Below, in pieces: positions 12,781 to 22,304 of a DNA stretch of 64,000 nucleotides. The notes under the pieces were generated by a model, which was not told the DNA's origin, searched no databases, and saw nothing but the letters and a program-made list of their open reading frames with translations. Position 1 is the stretch's first letter, and each line of letters opens with the position of its first letter. The translations under genes and the position numbers were made by a program. This stretch comes from Aphrophora alni (taxonomy: Eukaryota; Arthropoda; Insecta; Hemiptera; Aphrophoridae), in assembly GCA_963513935.1 (NCBI GenBank), contig OY740772.1, positions 9,008,607 to 9,072,606 of the forward strand, written 5' to 3'.

Positions 12781-13550
12781 CTTTCACTACCCAGTCAAAA
12801 CGTATTGGTAGCCATCTCTCAAAAATTCCGTTACGTTAGTTATCGAGTAAAAAAAAACCTTAAACTAATACCAGAGAGTACTGGTAATTTTTTATTTTGT
12901 AAAATTACAAGTAAATATTATTTCAGGTATAAATTGTAAAAAAGGACGTGAGCCATCTTTATTTTAAGTGATTTTAATTAAATACTAATTGGACTGACGA
13001 CGCGATTATGGCGCCATTTAATATATATTTTTCAAAAAAAGCGTTCATCCTTCATTAAAAGCTATAATTTGCAGAACTAATATATTTGTTGGAGAATTTT
13101 TTTTTTGTTTCATTAAAGTTTTGAGAATAGGCAGATGAGAAAGTTTTGCAACGGTTTTTCACCATATATTAGAAAGAATTTTTTGTCGTTCTATTAAAAT
13201 GTACTTGTGTACATTATGTTGTAAATGTTGAAGGTTATGGTCAAGCGATAGTCATCAGTTTGTTTCACAATTATGGATTTTCCGTTATTCGTTTTTATTA
13301 TACCACTATTAAATTGCAGTTATTTTAAAGTTTAAATTTCCATCATCTAAAATAATACAAGAAAAGGAATTTGTATTTTTATAAGAATAACTTAGGAAAC
13401 TGCTCAATCTACAGGATATATTTATGTATATTTAGGAAATTTTGTGTTGTCGTTGAAAAGTAAATAAAAAGTATTCTTCTCGGAAGAAATAGGTTATATT
13501 GTTATTTCAATATGAAAAAAATAGTAATGAACATGTTTTTTTCTCTTTTC

Positions 13551-13625
13551 TTTAAAGGAGATAAACGTATAGGTCAATATCAGCCTAAAAAAGAATAAAG
13601 CATAAAATATACACCCATAGCCCTC
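13551..13625 (-). repeat. Dispersed repeat family B, partial minus copy
   Basis: It carries the family's 'tttaaag...gtataggtcaatatcagcctaaaaaa...atagccctc' order in reverse orientation compared with 30165-30410. It is truncated. A hairpin-type CCTGAAGATG...CGAAACG motif lies immediately beside it (13641-13670, minus strand). Confidence 0.4.
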
Positions 13626-14413
13626 CATTTTCAAATTAATACGTTTCGCTTTTATACGGTCATCTTCAGGTTTTTGTAAGCAACGTATTTTAAATATTAG
13701 ACACATTTGTTTTCAACAACAGATTTTGACGAAAATAAAACAAAAATTTAAATTCGTTAATAAAAATCATGACTTAAATTAACTGTTTTCAACTTAGTTA
13801 CGTTTTCAAACCTGTTCAAATGTAAATAATATTTGGTGATATTTAAAAATTAAGTTTCTACAACTGATTTTTGAATGTTTATGAACAAAACTGTTCATTT
13901 TTACATTTCAGTAAAGTGGTAAGATTTCAGACTTATGCAAGGGTTAGTTTCGTTCTGATAAAGCGTATTCTTCTTCAAACAAGTTGATCAGTCCCACCAT
14001 GGTACTTACCCAGGGCGATCATACAATGTAATCAAACCAGATCCTCTAAATTTTATGTCAAAACGTTGCTCTCCTGGGCCTTGTAATATATGTTAAATCG
14101 GATTGGTAGGTAACCTAGTCGTTTTATACATCTATATACAACTCTCTTAGCGATATAACTGTGGGCTAGGCGATAGCGAGAGTATGTTAAAAGTGTCCAC
14201 TCGCATCTCTAGTGTCAGTGTCTTGGGCCTGACGGGCCTCGAATCTGTACCTATAAAGAAACCTAAACTCCCTACGCTCGTGTCAGTGAGTCGCGAAAAG
14301 GGGTGAGAATGAATTCTGCAGCATTGAAATCTATAAATTTGTATCTAATTTAGTGTGTTATGAGCTGAATAACAAACAAGTTAACAAAAACTGTTTTAAA
14401 TGGTGTCTTCCTA

Positions 14414-14658
14414 TTTTCGGTCAGTCCTGTTTGCGGTCAGTCCTATTTGCGGTCAAGTTTAGTTTTATGAGGGGACGATCAAGGTCCTGGGGGTGGAAGG
14501 GTTTCCAGTTTGCGGTCACGTCTTGAGATGTAGTTAATTTCCTCCCGTCCTTTGCATACCTAGCCACTAAATACATAACAGAATGATTTGACTCTAATCA
14601 CAAATCATGTTTAGTTATTTAGGTTAGGTTAGGTTATATATATGACCGCAAACTGGAC
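14414..14658. repeat. Cluster of TTTGCGGTCA motifs with an inverted terminal copy
   Basis: Three tandem 16-base units (starts 14414, 14430, 14446) share TTTGCGGTCAGTCC with small changes. A fourth copy, CCAGTTTGCGGTCA, is at 14505-14518. An exact inverted copy, TGACCGCAAACTGGAC, is at 14643-14658. Between them lie a GC-rich patch and a short TTAGG run. The inverted ends suggest a small non-autonomous element of about 230-245 bases, but no target duplication was established. Confidence 0.4.
14621..14636 (+). repeat. Short interstitial TTAGG run
   Basis: About three AGGTT units at the edge of the GCGGTCA-motif element. Confidence 0.7.
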
Positions 14659-15365
14659 GATTTTGAGACACAACCGTTTTAAATAGCCTTCATTTTGACA
14701 TTTTGAATTCAAATTTTTCAGAGTAATTAGGGTTCTATATAAGTACAGTCTCTTAAACGTGGGATTTCCTTTTTATCCGCTAGCGTGCTTACGTACAGAC
14801 GACAACAACGACGGGCAGACGGCATGTCGATATCCACTTTTTCGATTTTCTGAAATCACGTAACATGAATGTCGTTCAAAAAACAGAAGGAAGAAATATC
14901 TGACGGTCACCAAACTTACCCTCTACTGGGTAAGTAAAACAAAACAGACGCAAAACTAATATTCTTTGGAACATTTTCTTTATTTAGAACCACCAACTTT
15001 CCTCATTACTAACTCTAGAACTAACTGCAACACCAAACCTACACTTATGATTACAAAGCCGCCTCAACATTAAATCTGACCCTAATGACGTCCTACAAGT
15101 TCCCCGTTAATTCACAGAACGACCTTCTCTCCTACCTAGACATTTATTGTCATCTCAGTTCTGTTGTCTTTTGTCCAGTAATCGCGATTCGTGGCCTTTC
15201 GATGGAAGTGTCGTCCTTTTGTCACGGGTTCAACCTTCCCATGAGATCATCAAAGTGGTTCTGGTTTAGATTGGATGATGATATGTCTTCAGAACGTTAG
15301 GTTTACCTAGGTCATGGTTATGGAGGCAATACTTACTTGTGATACTGAAAAGGAACATTGAGCAG

Positions 15366-15505
15366 AGGTTAAGATAGGTTAGGTTAAGTTAGGTTAGGTT
15401 AGGTTAGGTTAGGTTGGTGTAGGTTAGGTTAGGTTAGATTAGTTTAGGTTAGGTTAGATTAGGTTAGGTTAGGTTAGGTTAGGTTAGGTTAGATTAAGTT
15501 AGTTT
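15366..15505 (+). repeat. Interstitial insect telomere-type repeat (TTAGG)n
   Basis: About 140 bases of AGGTT pentamers with variants such as AGATT, AAGTT and GGTGT. It is the longest of four such arrays in the window and runs opposite in strand to the 12.03-kb array. Confidence 0.92.
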
Positions 15506-15610
15506 TTCTAAGGATCTACTCTAAAGATCAATAATCGGTACATGACTTTGATCTGTTTAATTTTCTAACCGTTATGCTATATTCCTTATCCACGAAATTA
15601 TTGACCTTAT

Positions 15611-16819
15611 TACAGGGTGAGACAAAATTGAGGTGCAATATTTCAGAGATTGCTTTCGAGCACTAAAATAATAAAAACTATTCTGTTCAAGTACAGTATC
15701 TCTGAAAACTAAGTTCCGCCTGTCGTCTTGTTTGTGTTTTTTTTTTTTAATAAATTATTTTTTTTTAATTTATAAGATAGTCAGTCTAGATTTTGTATGC
15801 GAATTTTTATATAGCCTTTTTCCAATACCAGAAGGCAAGACAATATTTTTAAAATGAAGCCGTATAAAATATTTATTGTAGAATATTACAATAACCTTTG
15901 GTTTTACAAATGAACTACAAGAGAACAAAATAATACAATATCCATTTTATTAGTTCGTGTCTAGTAATAGATCTAGTTCGAGATCTAGTTTTTAATGAAG
16001 GCTTATAAGATTCATTTTCATGTTTTGCTGAATACGTCAGAGCTGTTATTTTCATAACTTTTCAATTTGCCACATTGCTTTAAAATATTGATCTCAGTTT
16101 GTCATTTGGAGAAATAAGCCGGCAAATTTAGTGAGAAATTTTGAAGAAGAAAAAAATTAATTTAGTTGTGGCGTATTAACAATTTAAAAATATGTAATAA
16201 TTTTTGTTTAAGTCAATAAAGGCAACACTTGGACAAAATTTCATTAAAATAGTTAGCAGTTATTTTTAGAAAATTGTATTTTCTTATTTCCAGCTTTTAT
16301 TTCAGACAGATTTAAACGTCAAAACATTTTCATTAAACAAATTGGTTATTTACACTCATTATTTAATTATAAGCAAAATTAAGGAATTAATCAATTTATT
16401 TTATTTTCACAAACAATTACTACGGAATGTAGACTAGTTTTACTCAAAATGAGTCAAAAGTATGGAAACTTCACATCAACTTTTAAATTGTTGCAAATTG
16501 AATACTGTATTTTTTAGGTATTTAAGTTATTGGTCAACTATCATTTTGATGAGAATCAGCACTTCTTTATACCATTCAACTTTTTATTTATACCATTTTT
16601 TCGTCTTAAAGAGGAGTATAAAACGATATACTACACAAAGGTTGGTAGAATTTAAAATATTTGAGTTATAACCCCTGGCCCACCCTCCAAGAAGGGTTGA
16701 AATTCTGTTTTTTATCAAAATATAGAGTAGTTCAACAATATCTTATCCTGAAAGTTAAAATAGTCTATCTGGAACAGTTTTAAAGTGAGGGGTGTCCTTA
16801 CTTTTGACTCACCCTGTAT
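15611..16819. mobile_element. Non-autonomous TACAGGGTGAG-ended element (about 1.2 kb, mariner-type ends)
   Basis: The left end TACAGGGTGAGACAAAA and the right end, read on the minus strand, TACAGGGTGAGTCAAAA form inverted repeats flanked by TA. Internal blocks around 15780-15840 ('agattttgtatgcgaattttt' and 'ccaataccagaaggcaagac') match the element at 41213-42273, so the two belong to one family. No transposase frame remains. Assignment to the Tc1/mariner type rests on TA flanks, size and similarity of ends to the mariner-bearing element at 37548-38739. Confidence 0.65.
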
Positions 16820-16984
16820 ATATACTAGTATGAAAAATAAGAGAAGAAGTAAAATATTTTGACATTCTGCTGTTATCATTGAAATATTTTTTCACTAAAG
16901 TTGTCATTGAAACACAATTCTCAGAGAGTCATATTGTGAAATAGTACGGCTTGGAAAACAGTAGGGCCACACATTTTTTGCATG

Positions 16985-17165
16985 TAACCTTGGGTTAAGT
17001 CCTTTTCTTTCAACTGTCATGTCTTGTCTCCCTTGACCAAATCTTGTTCTCTTCCGTCCTGACTCTATTGAGGATTCAAGGACTTTGGCTATTTATTTTA
17101 CGTTTTTCTCCTTCTTCTCTCTATAAGACCGAGGGGGTTTTTCACCTTTAAACAAAAAGAAAGAA
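16985..17165 (+). repeat. Dispersed repeat family B copy
   Basis: It has the family order: a 'cttgaccaaatcttgttctcttccgtcctgac' stretch, 'attcaaggacttt', then a poly-pyrimidine tract, 'ataagaccgag', and 'ttcacctttaaacaa'. Copies in both orientations occur across the window. It has no protein-coding capacity and could be a SINE or the tail of a larger element. Confidence 0.55.
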
Positions 17166-17754
17166 ATAAGAAACGCAATTCTACAAACTATTTATAGTAT
17201 TTGTTTTATTACTCGAAGAGCATGTAGACTATTACATATACAGCAGTTGAAGGAATTCCAGATATGCAGTCGTCTCGCATTTCATGACCTTGAAAGTCCT
17301 TGCGTTCTGGACATATTTGATCATCCGCTCTTAAACTAAAGTGACCTTGGAATCATCTGATTACTCTGCAAAATGATACTCTTAGACTGAAATGGGGTCC
17401 AGATTACGTAACAGTAATGTGTCACTCAACACACTTTAACATATTCATTTTGATATATTCTTTGTCATTGAAGAATCGATTACAGTGCACGCCATATAAC
17501 TATGGCCGCGATGCTACTAGCCATTTAAAAAACATCATCCAAGTATATAAAACATCCCTTATTACTACACACACTTACAGCCGATTGTTGTTTTGCTTTC
17601 ATATGTTGTGTAGTTATAATTTATTTTTAAAAAATGCGATCAAATTGTTGAATAGATGGAACGAAATTATTTCAAAAGAGCACAGAAGTTTCTCAATTTA
17701 TATATTTTTTTTATTTGCGAAAAGCGAAAACCTTGTAGTTGTTATTGCCTGAAA

Positions 17755-17950
17755 AAGCCATAATTAAGTTCCTTAACACTCGAATAAGCTAATAGCGTCA
17801 GGATAAAAAAAAAACAAGAGTTGTTCATGTCGGACAAGATAAGAAAGACGATAGAGATGGATCTAATCCAAGAAAATACGAAGAAAGGTAAATATCCAGC
17901 TAGGATAACTCAGGATTGTTTTACCTGTACTTACTATAAGTGATCACGTG
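17755..17950 (-). repeat. Dispersed repeat family B, minus copy
   Basis: The reverse complement matches 30165-30410, including the 'cactcgaataagctaatagcgtcagga' counterpart and the 'ccagctaggataactcagg' counterpart. It is substantially diverged. Confidence 0.5.
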
Positions 17951-18764
17951 AGGCGAGTTTCTGAATCGTTTGTGCATTATTTGTTTACTTTTAAATACTT
18001 CGGTTCATCAATAGTGATACCGTTTTTAGGCTATGTAAACCGTTCCAGAGATAAGACCAAAATATGACTAAATAGTAAATTTGATTAAAATCAGTCCACA
18101 TATATGAGCTGTAGTAGTATATTGTACAAAAGACAGATGCTAGGCAGTCAGATATCATTCCGAAAAAAACTTCTTTTTGGACTTAGGGTACTTCAAAACG
18201 GAAATACCTACAAAAAACTATAACTAGATTTTTTTAAGCCACCCGATAATGTTCTTTAAAATACATATACAAAGTGTTTATGAACTCACCTTACAAACTT
18301 TGAGGTAGGCCCTACTGTTCCTTGGGTAAAAATAAGACAAAAACCTAATACAACCGGGGGTATTTATAGTTTTGTTTGTCTGTCCTTCCGTATATGTTTT
18401 TTGTAAAAATAATTGTTTTTTAAAAAACAACTCTACAAAATTAAACCAAATTGTACATGATTAATATTGTTTAAGTTTGTATTTTAAGTTTCATTATTGT
18501 AACCCAACTAGTTACAAAATGGCGGATATTCAAGGCATTTACATTGAAATAACTCTAAACTAGCCATTAAAAACATTAACAACTGTTTTTATTAAATTTT
18601 CGAAAAACCAATAGTTGTTTTTTAAATTGGGTGAAAAATAAACTAGATTTGTAATTTCTTGTGCGGCAGTGTATGGCTGTTCTTGTCATCTTTAGAAATT
18701 GGCAGCAACAATGAAATGAATATATAAAGTTTTTTTAAGTAAAATTTTATTATAGTTTTATTCA

Positions 18765-18770
18765 CATTTG
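18765..18770 (+). repeat. Target-site duplication, left (CATTTG)
   Basis: CATTTG immediately precedes the left terminal repeat and is repeated exactly at 21611-21616 after the right terminal repeat. An alternative reading would extend the terminal repeat by two bases (TG/CA) and lose the duplication. The 6-bp direct repeat is the simpler explanation. Confidence 0.8.
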
Positions 18771-18801
18771 AAGGGTGCAGGGGAAAAACCAACTGAGTCC
18801 A
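18771..18801 (+). repeat. Left terminal inverted repeat (31 bp)
   Basis: It starts AAGGGTGCAGGGGAAAAACC and continues AACTGAGTCCA. It pairs with 21580-21610, with a single mismatch in the CTGAG/CTCAG pentamer. Confidence 0.92.
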
Positions 18802-18989
18802 CATTATAAAATTTTTCAGGAAAAGGAAAAAACAATTTCAATCGTTATTACTACACTATTTAATTACAACAAACATACTGTTATTGCTTACTTATGTTAG
18901 TATGTAGGTTGTTATCAGCATCAAGTAGTACTTTTTTTGTTAAATTTTTCCTGATATGATAAATTTATTGATTTTTTCAACAATGACAT

Positions 18990-19014
18990 GGACTCAGTTG
19001 GTTTTTCCCCTGGA
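18990..19014 (+). repeat. Internal subterminal copy of the terminal motif (left side)
   Basis: GGACTCAGTTGGTTTTTCCC followed by CTGGA. It differs from the right terminal motif by one base within the pentamer and one at the end. It is oriented opposite to the left terminus, about 190 bases inside it. It is probably a second transposase-binding site by analogy with elements whose transposases bind subterminal repeats. Confidence 0.8.
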
Positions 19015-19400
19015 TCAAAGGCCAATTAATTAAAATACGTGTTATTTGACATTAGTGGTAATTTAATGGAGAACATATAAAACAAACTGTCAATAGATAC
19101 AAAAGTCAAACATTATTAAATAGTTGGCACGCAATAAAAAATAAAAGTTAGGCTAAAAAAGTTAAGTTAGGCCAATTAAATAAAATAAAAGTTGAAAGTT
19201 GATTATTTGCTCAATAGTAGTAATATATTGCTCAAGATTAAATTTAAAATAATTCTTTAACAGATATAAACCTGCCTACATTCTACCTATAAAATTTATC
19301 AGACACATCATTAAGTAGAACTATTAAGAAGAAAGTTCAAAAAGTAAAAGGAATTCTTAATTAATTAGGCGTATTGCCTTTTTAGTTCAGCTCACACTTT

Positions 19401-21266
19401 TCAGAAGTAGTCAACCTCGTCACCATCAGGAACTGACTGCACTGCATCTTCTGTTACAAGTAGTAACTTCTCGTAGAATTCTTTTGACCCCTCATCTTCA
19501 CAGTATTTTACGAGTCCTCTTAGGTCGTTATATTTTTCTTTGGCCAAGGGAAGGGGAGCGTGGTACGAGTCCTCAGGTTCTGGGATTTCTCGCAGAGGTG
19601 GCAGATGTTTCTTCAATCTAGCTTTATTTCGGTTTTGCTTTTCTTGTTCTGTCATATAAGCTGAGGAAGAGAAGAATGCCCCGAAATAAGTTTCTCTGTG
19701 TTCAATTGTTTTACACTTTGATTTATTCATTCTGAGCTGCTTCAAGGGTCTTACAGCAAAGCCAAACTTCTGTTTGTAACTTTTTCCAGCAAAAAACTCT
19801 CCCCATTTCTTAAACATAACCTGATCACAGGAAACAACATCGAAGGGTGAAGGGTTTAACCTGGCATGCGCAATAACTGCTCTCCAGGCATCAGGTGTCT
19901 CAGCTCTGGCACATTTTGGAATCAATGCCATGTTCTTATCAGTCTCCATGAAAGAGTGGCCACGAACTGGGTAGGTTATGGTGATCATTTCAAACATTTT
20001 CAATTGAGTTACTACATAGTGGAGGAATTGGATAACTGTGTGGTTTTTATTCTGGCCTCCACACGAATCTGCAAATATGTGAAGTACCGTGACATTCTTG
20101 TCCACAAAGTTGTTGAAACAATGAAACAGCATAGAGACAACATCATCTGATCCCTTTTTGGCGATTGTCTGATCGTATGTATACATTACTGATTTGCCAG
20201 ATGACAAAAAGTGGACATTGAAAATGTAAAAGGTCAATTGTCTTTTGAAATAAACTTCACTAGTTGTGATGTTTGGGGTAGGCAGATTTCTCCCAAAATC
20301 TATGGCGATGGCTTCTACATTTGGGGTTTTTCTACTTTCTTTTTTGGCTTTTCGTTTTAATTTATAAAAACGTTCGGCTTTCTTGAGGTGCAATTCACGT
20401 TCAAATTCTAGTTTCTTTAGCTCCTGTCCACTTCCTTCGGAAGAACTAGCCTGTCTTTCAATTGCAACAATCTTGGCTTTGTGCTCATCGCACCAACAGC
20501 ACGTGTCGGTTCTAGGGTAACCAAAGCCTATATTAAAATTTGTCACAAATATTTGCCTAAACGATTCATATGATATTTCCATCCCCACATGTTGGTTAAG
20601 AAATATGCCAAGAAGATCTTTAAGGTTGGTTTCTTCAGGTAAATAAACTTTATCTGAGTCATTTAAGCTGTAATGAGCTTTCCGTCCCTTAAGAGTTGCA
20701 AAAAAGTTCCTTACAGCTTTATGCAGTTGGTTATCCAATTTGTGGGGTCGGTTGAAATGTTTACCTCTTCCATCTGTAGGGGCATGGCCTGTTGTTCTAA
20801 GGGAAGTTTTGATGGTGTGAAGCCTGAATGGTTTTATGCCAAAAATAGCTTGAAATCCCTTAAAACATACCGGAACTTCTACAGCATTACCATCCCTAAC
20901 AACTCTGACTTTGTACGTGTAGGACGCTTCATTTACTCTTGCTTGGTCCTCGTTAACCCTAGGCCTACGCCGACTGACTGGATGAAGTGATATGAGCCCT
21001 GAAAGATAGCTATTCTGAGCATTATAACCTCCTTCTCTGCCAATGTTATTAAATTGATTTATTAAAATGTTTCGCTCATGCTGTGAAATGTTTTTAAAAC
21101 ATTCGTACCTTTTGCAGTGGCAGTCCGGTCCAGTTTCTAAAGTAGAGTTTCTTAGAATCCGTGCTGTATCTATTAGTCTACCACTTATCTTTCGTTTCTT
21201 AGTTAGTTTTGTTTCACCACCACGCACATTTTCATCACTGGAATCACCACTAGACTTATCAGACAT
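19401..21266 (-). CDS. Putative DDE-type transposase, DUF7869-like (621 aa, single exon)
   Basis: This is the only long intact gene in the window. The N terminus is acidic then basic (TKKRKISGR at 22-30 could be a nuclear signal). A Cys cluster at 49-56 (CHCKRYECF) and another at 256-262 (DTCCWCDEH) look like metal-binding sites. A charged, coiled-coil-prone segment covers about 262-312. The catalytic candidates are D323 (AIDFG), D400 in FADSCGGQNKN, and E441 or D443 in GHSFMETDKN, giving spacings of 76 and 40 residues that fit an RNase H-like DDE fold. I remember the GGQNKN and GHSFME blocks from invertebrate proteins annotated with DUF7869; no search was possible. The ATG at 21264-21266 starts a frame with no stops. 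The gene lies between 31-bp inverted repeats, so its job is most likely moving this element. A domesticated nuclear protein is less likely because the transposon ends are intact. Confidence 0.85.
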   Translation of the reverse strand: MSDKSSGDSSDENVRGGETKLTKKRKISGRLIDTARILRNSTLETGPDCHCKRYECFKNISQHERNILINQFNNIGREGGYNAQNSYLSGLISLHPVSRRRPRVNEDQARVNEASYTYKVRVVRDGNAVEVPVCFKGFQAIFGIKPFRLHTIKTSLRTTGHAPTDGRGKHFNRPHKLDNQLHKAVRNFFATLKGRKAHYSLNDSDKVYLPEETNLKDLLGIFLNQHVGMEISYESFRQIFVTNFNIGFGYPRTDTCCWCDEHKAKIVAIERQASSSEGSGQELKKLEFERELHLKKAERFYKLKRKAKKESRKTPNVEAIAIDFGRNLPTPNITTSEVYFKRQLTFYIFNVHFLSSGKSVMYTYDQTIAKKGSDDVVSMLFHCFNNFVDKNVTVLHIFADSCGGQNKNHTVIQFLHYVVTQLKMFEMITITYPVRGHSFMETDKNMALIPKCARAETPDAWRAVIAHARLNPSPFDVVSCDQVMFKKWGEFFAGKSYKQKFGFAVRPLKQLRMNKSKCKTIEHRETYFGAFFSSSAYMTEQEKQNRNKARLKKHLPPLREIPEPEDSYHAPLPLAKEKYNDLRGLVKYCEDEGSKEFYEKLLLVTEDAVQSVPDGDEVDYF

Positions 21267-21400
21267 AGTTTCTAAACAAAAACCAAATTAAATAACACTA
21301 AACAGTGTAAACATCGTTTAACCTCAAGTCAGAATGAACGCAAACAAACAATAGCAGCACAGCTGACAGACGACGCGACGCATGCGCAGCTGATGAGATT
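21267..21400 (-). promoter_or_regulatory. Presumed transposase promoter and 5' region
   Basis: This stretch lies upstream of the transposase ATG on the minus strand. It contains a CpG-rich stretch with CATGCGCA at about 21381-21388, resembling half of an NRF-1/erect-wing site. No clear TATA box is visible at the usual distance. The regulatory role is inferred from position only. Confidence 0.3.
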
Positions 21401-21402
21401 GT

Positions 21403-21427
21403 GGACTGAGTTGTTTGTTCCCTTGTA
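21403..21427 (+). repeat. Subterminal copy of the terminal motif, right side copy 1
   Basis: GGACTGAGTTGTTTGTTCCC then TTGTA. It has the same orientation as the right terminus and starts 31 bases before the next copy. Confidence 0.75.
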
Positions 21428-21433
21428 CCAACT

Positions 21434-21458
21434 GGACTCAGTTGTTTATTCCCCTGCA
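21434..21458 (+). repeat. Subterminal copy of the terminal motif, right side copy 2
   Basis: GGACTCAGTTGTTTATTCCC then CTGCA. It is the closest of the internal right-side copies to the terminal motif. Confidence 0.8.
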
Positions 21459-21488
21459 TGACGAAACAAAATGCTGTAATATTTCGTT

Positions 21489-21512
21489 ACTGAGCTGTTT
21501 GTTCCCCTGTAC
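21489..21512 (+). repeat. Subterminal copy of the terminal motif, right side copy 3
   Basis: ACTGAGCTGTTTGTTCCCCT then GTAC. It lacks the leading GG but retains the CTGAG and TTCCCCTG cores. Confidence 0.7.
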
Positions 21513-21579
21513 ACTTCACAATGTGATTCGGTGGTTTCTAACCAATCAAATGCAATCTTAAACTGAAATTGGTACAAAT

Positions 21580-21610
21580 TGGACTGAGTTGGTTTTTCCC
21601 CTGCACCCTT
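21580..21610 (-). repeat. Right terminal inverted repeat (31 bp)
   Basis: On the plus strand it ends TTTTTCCCCTGCACCCTT, the inverse of the left terminus. It is followed directly by the CATTTG duplication. Confidence 0.92.
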
Positions 21611-21616
21611 CATTTG
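21611..21616 (+). repeat. Target-site duplication, right (CATTTG)
   Basis: An exact copy of 18765-18770. Confidence 0.8.
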
Positions 21617-21794
21617 TTTATTAACAGTAACTGTTTATTAGTTTATTAACTGAAATTTTATAAATTGTACAAAAATCTCTTTTATGGAATTAAATAAGTA
21701 TGAGAATTAATGATAAAAATTCAACAAATCAGGTGTTGTTAATACAAATAATAGATCAGCTGATCAGTCGGCTGTTAAACAATGAAACCAGGTG

Positions 21795-21816
21795 TTTTTT
21801 TTTTTTTTTTTTTTTT
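21795..21816. repeat. Poly-T run
   Basis: About 22 T residues inside the older host element, between the transposon and its right arm. Confidence 0.9.
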
Positions 21817-22304
21817 ATACAATAATCAACAGTTTAACAAACATTTTTCAGATCAAGAACATAGCTAACATGTTCAACATAGCACGACTGAATAAGAAAT
21901 TCAAAATATCGTATATTTTTCTCCTAATTTTAAAAACAAAAGCAACTATGGCTTGTCATAACATTTACGAAAGAAAGTTGTTCTAAAGTTTTTGTAAAAT
22001 GGCTGGTTTTAGAGTTATTTCTATTTAAAAGTTTTGAATGGCCGCTATTTGGAAACGAGTTGGGTTACAATAAAGAAACTTTAAGTAATGACTAAAACTA
22101 ACAATAATAAGGTTGAATTTGGTTTAAATCTGTTGAACCGTTAATTAAAAACATTTTTAAATCACATACGGCTGGACAAACGGACAACGAAACGAGATTG
22201 ACGGTTGTGTTTTTGGTTTCTTTTTACTCAATGAACAATACCCCGAAGTTTATAAACACCCTGTATATATATTAAATGTTGAGCTCGACTTATGAGAAAA
22301 ACTA

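Larger units (their letters stand above)
18771..21610 (-). mobile_element. Complete 2,840-bp DNA transposon with an intact DDE-type transposase gene
   Basis: Both ends begin AAGGGTGCAGGGGAAAAACC when read inward. The inverted repeat covers 31 bases with one mismatch, at position 25, where the left has G and the right has C. A 6-bp CATTTG duplication flanks the element. It contains one long open frame (19401-21266, minus strand), a 600-bp 3' region (left) and a 300-bp 5' region (right). Copies of the terminal motif recur inside both flanks. Ends, duplication and gene are all intact while the surrounding host element is decayed, so the insertion is recent and may be active. The superfamily is unassigned; a 6-bp duplication excludes TA-target mariner and 8-bp hAT behaviour. 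Confidence 0.9.
18268..22265. mobile_element. Older long-inverted-repeat element, split by the DDE transposon
   Basis: The left arm (about 18268-18600) and right arm (about 21960-22265) are inverted copies. They share TACA..GTGTTTATAAAC-like ends, a CCAACTCGTT-type segment, 'atagaaataactctaaa' and an AAAATGGCGG-type word. The right end reads CACCCTGTA and TA flanks the element. Removing the 2,840-bp insertion and one 6-bp duplication leaves about 1.15 kb, the same size class as the elements at 15611, 37548 and 41213. No transposase frame survives in its own sequence. The arms differ at many positions, so it is old. Confidence 0.65.

Noticed and set aside
14141..14320. Possible tRNA-derived SINE promoter (GGGCTAGGCG and GGGCCTCGAATCT as A and B boxes)
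   Set aside because: The B-box match is poor, spacing is only roughly suitable, and no tail or target duplication was found.
17417..17752. 111-codon open frame on the plus strand
   Set aside because: No motif, with composition typical of chance frames in AT-rich DNA. It ends against a family B repeat.
19866..21291. Plus-strand frames of 74-105 codons opposite the transposase gene
   Set aside because: They are shadows of the minus-strand 621-codon gene.
18769..21612. Reading the DDE transposon ends as TGAAGGGTG...CACCCTTCA, two bases longer on each side
   Set aside because: It is compatible with the inverted symmetry but removes the exact 6-bp CATTTG duplication, which is unlikely to occur by chance at both boundaries.
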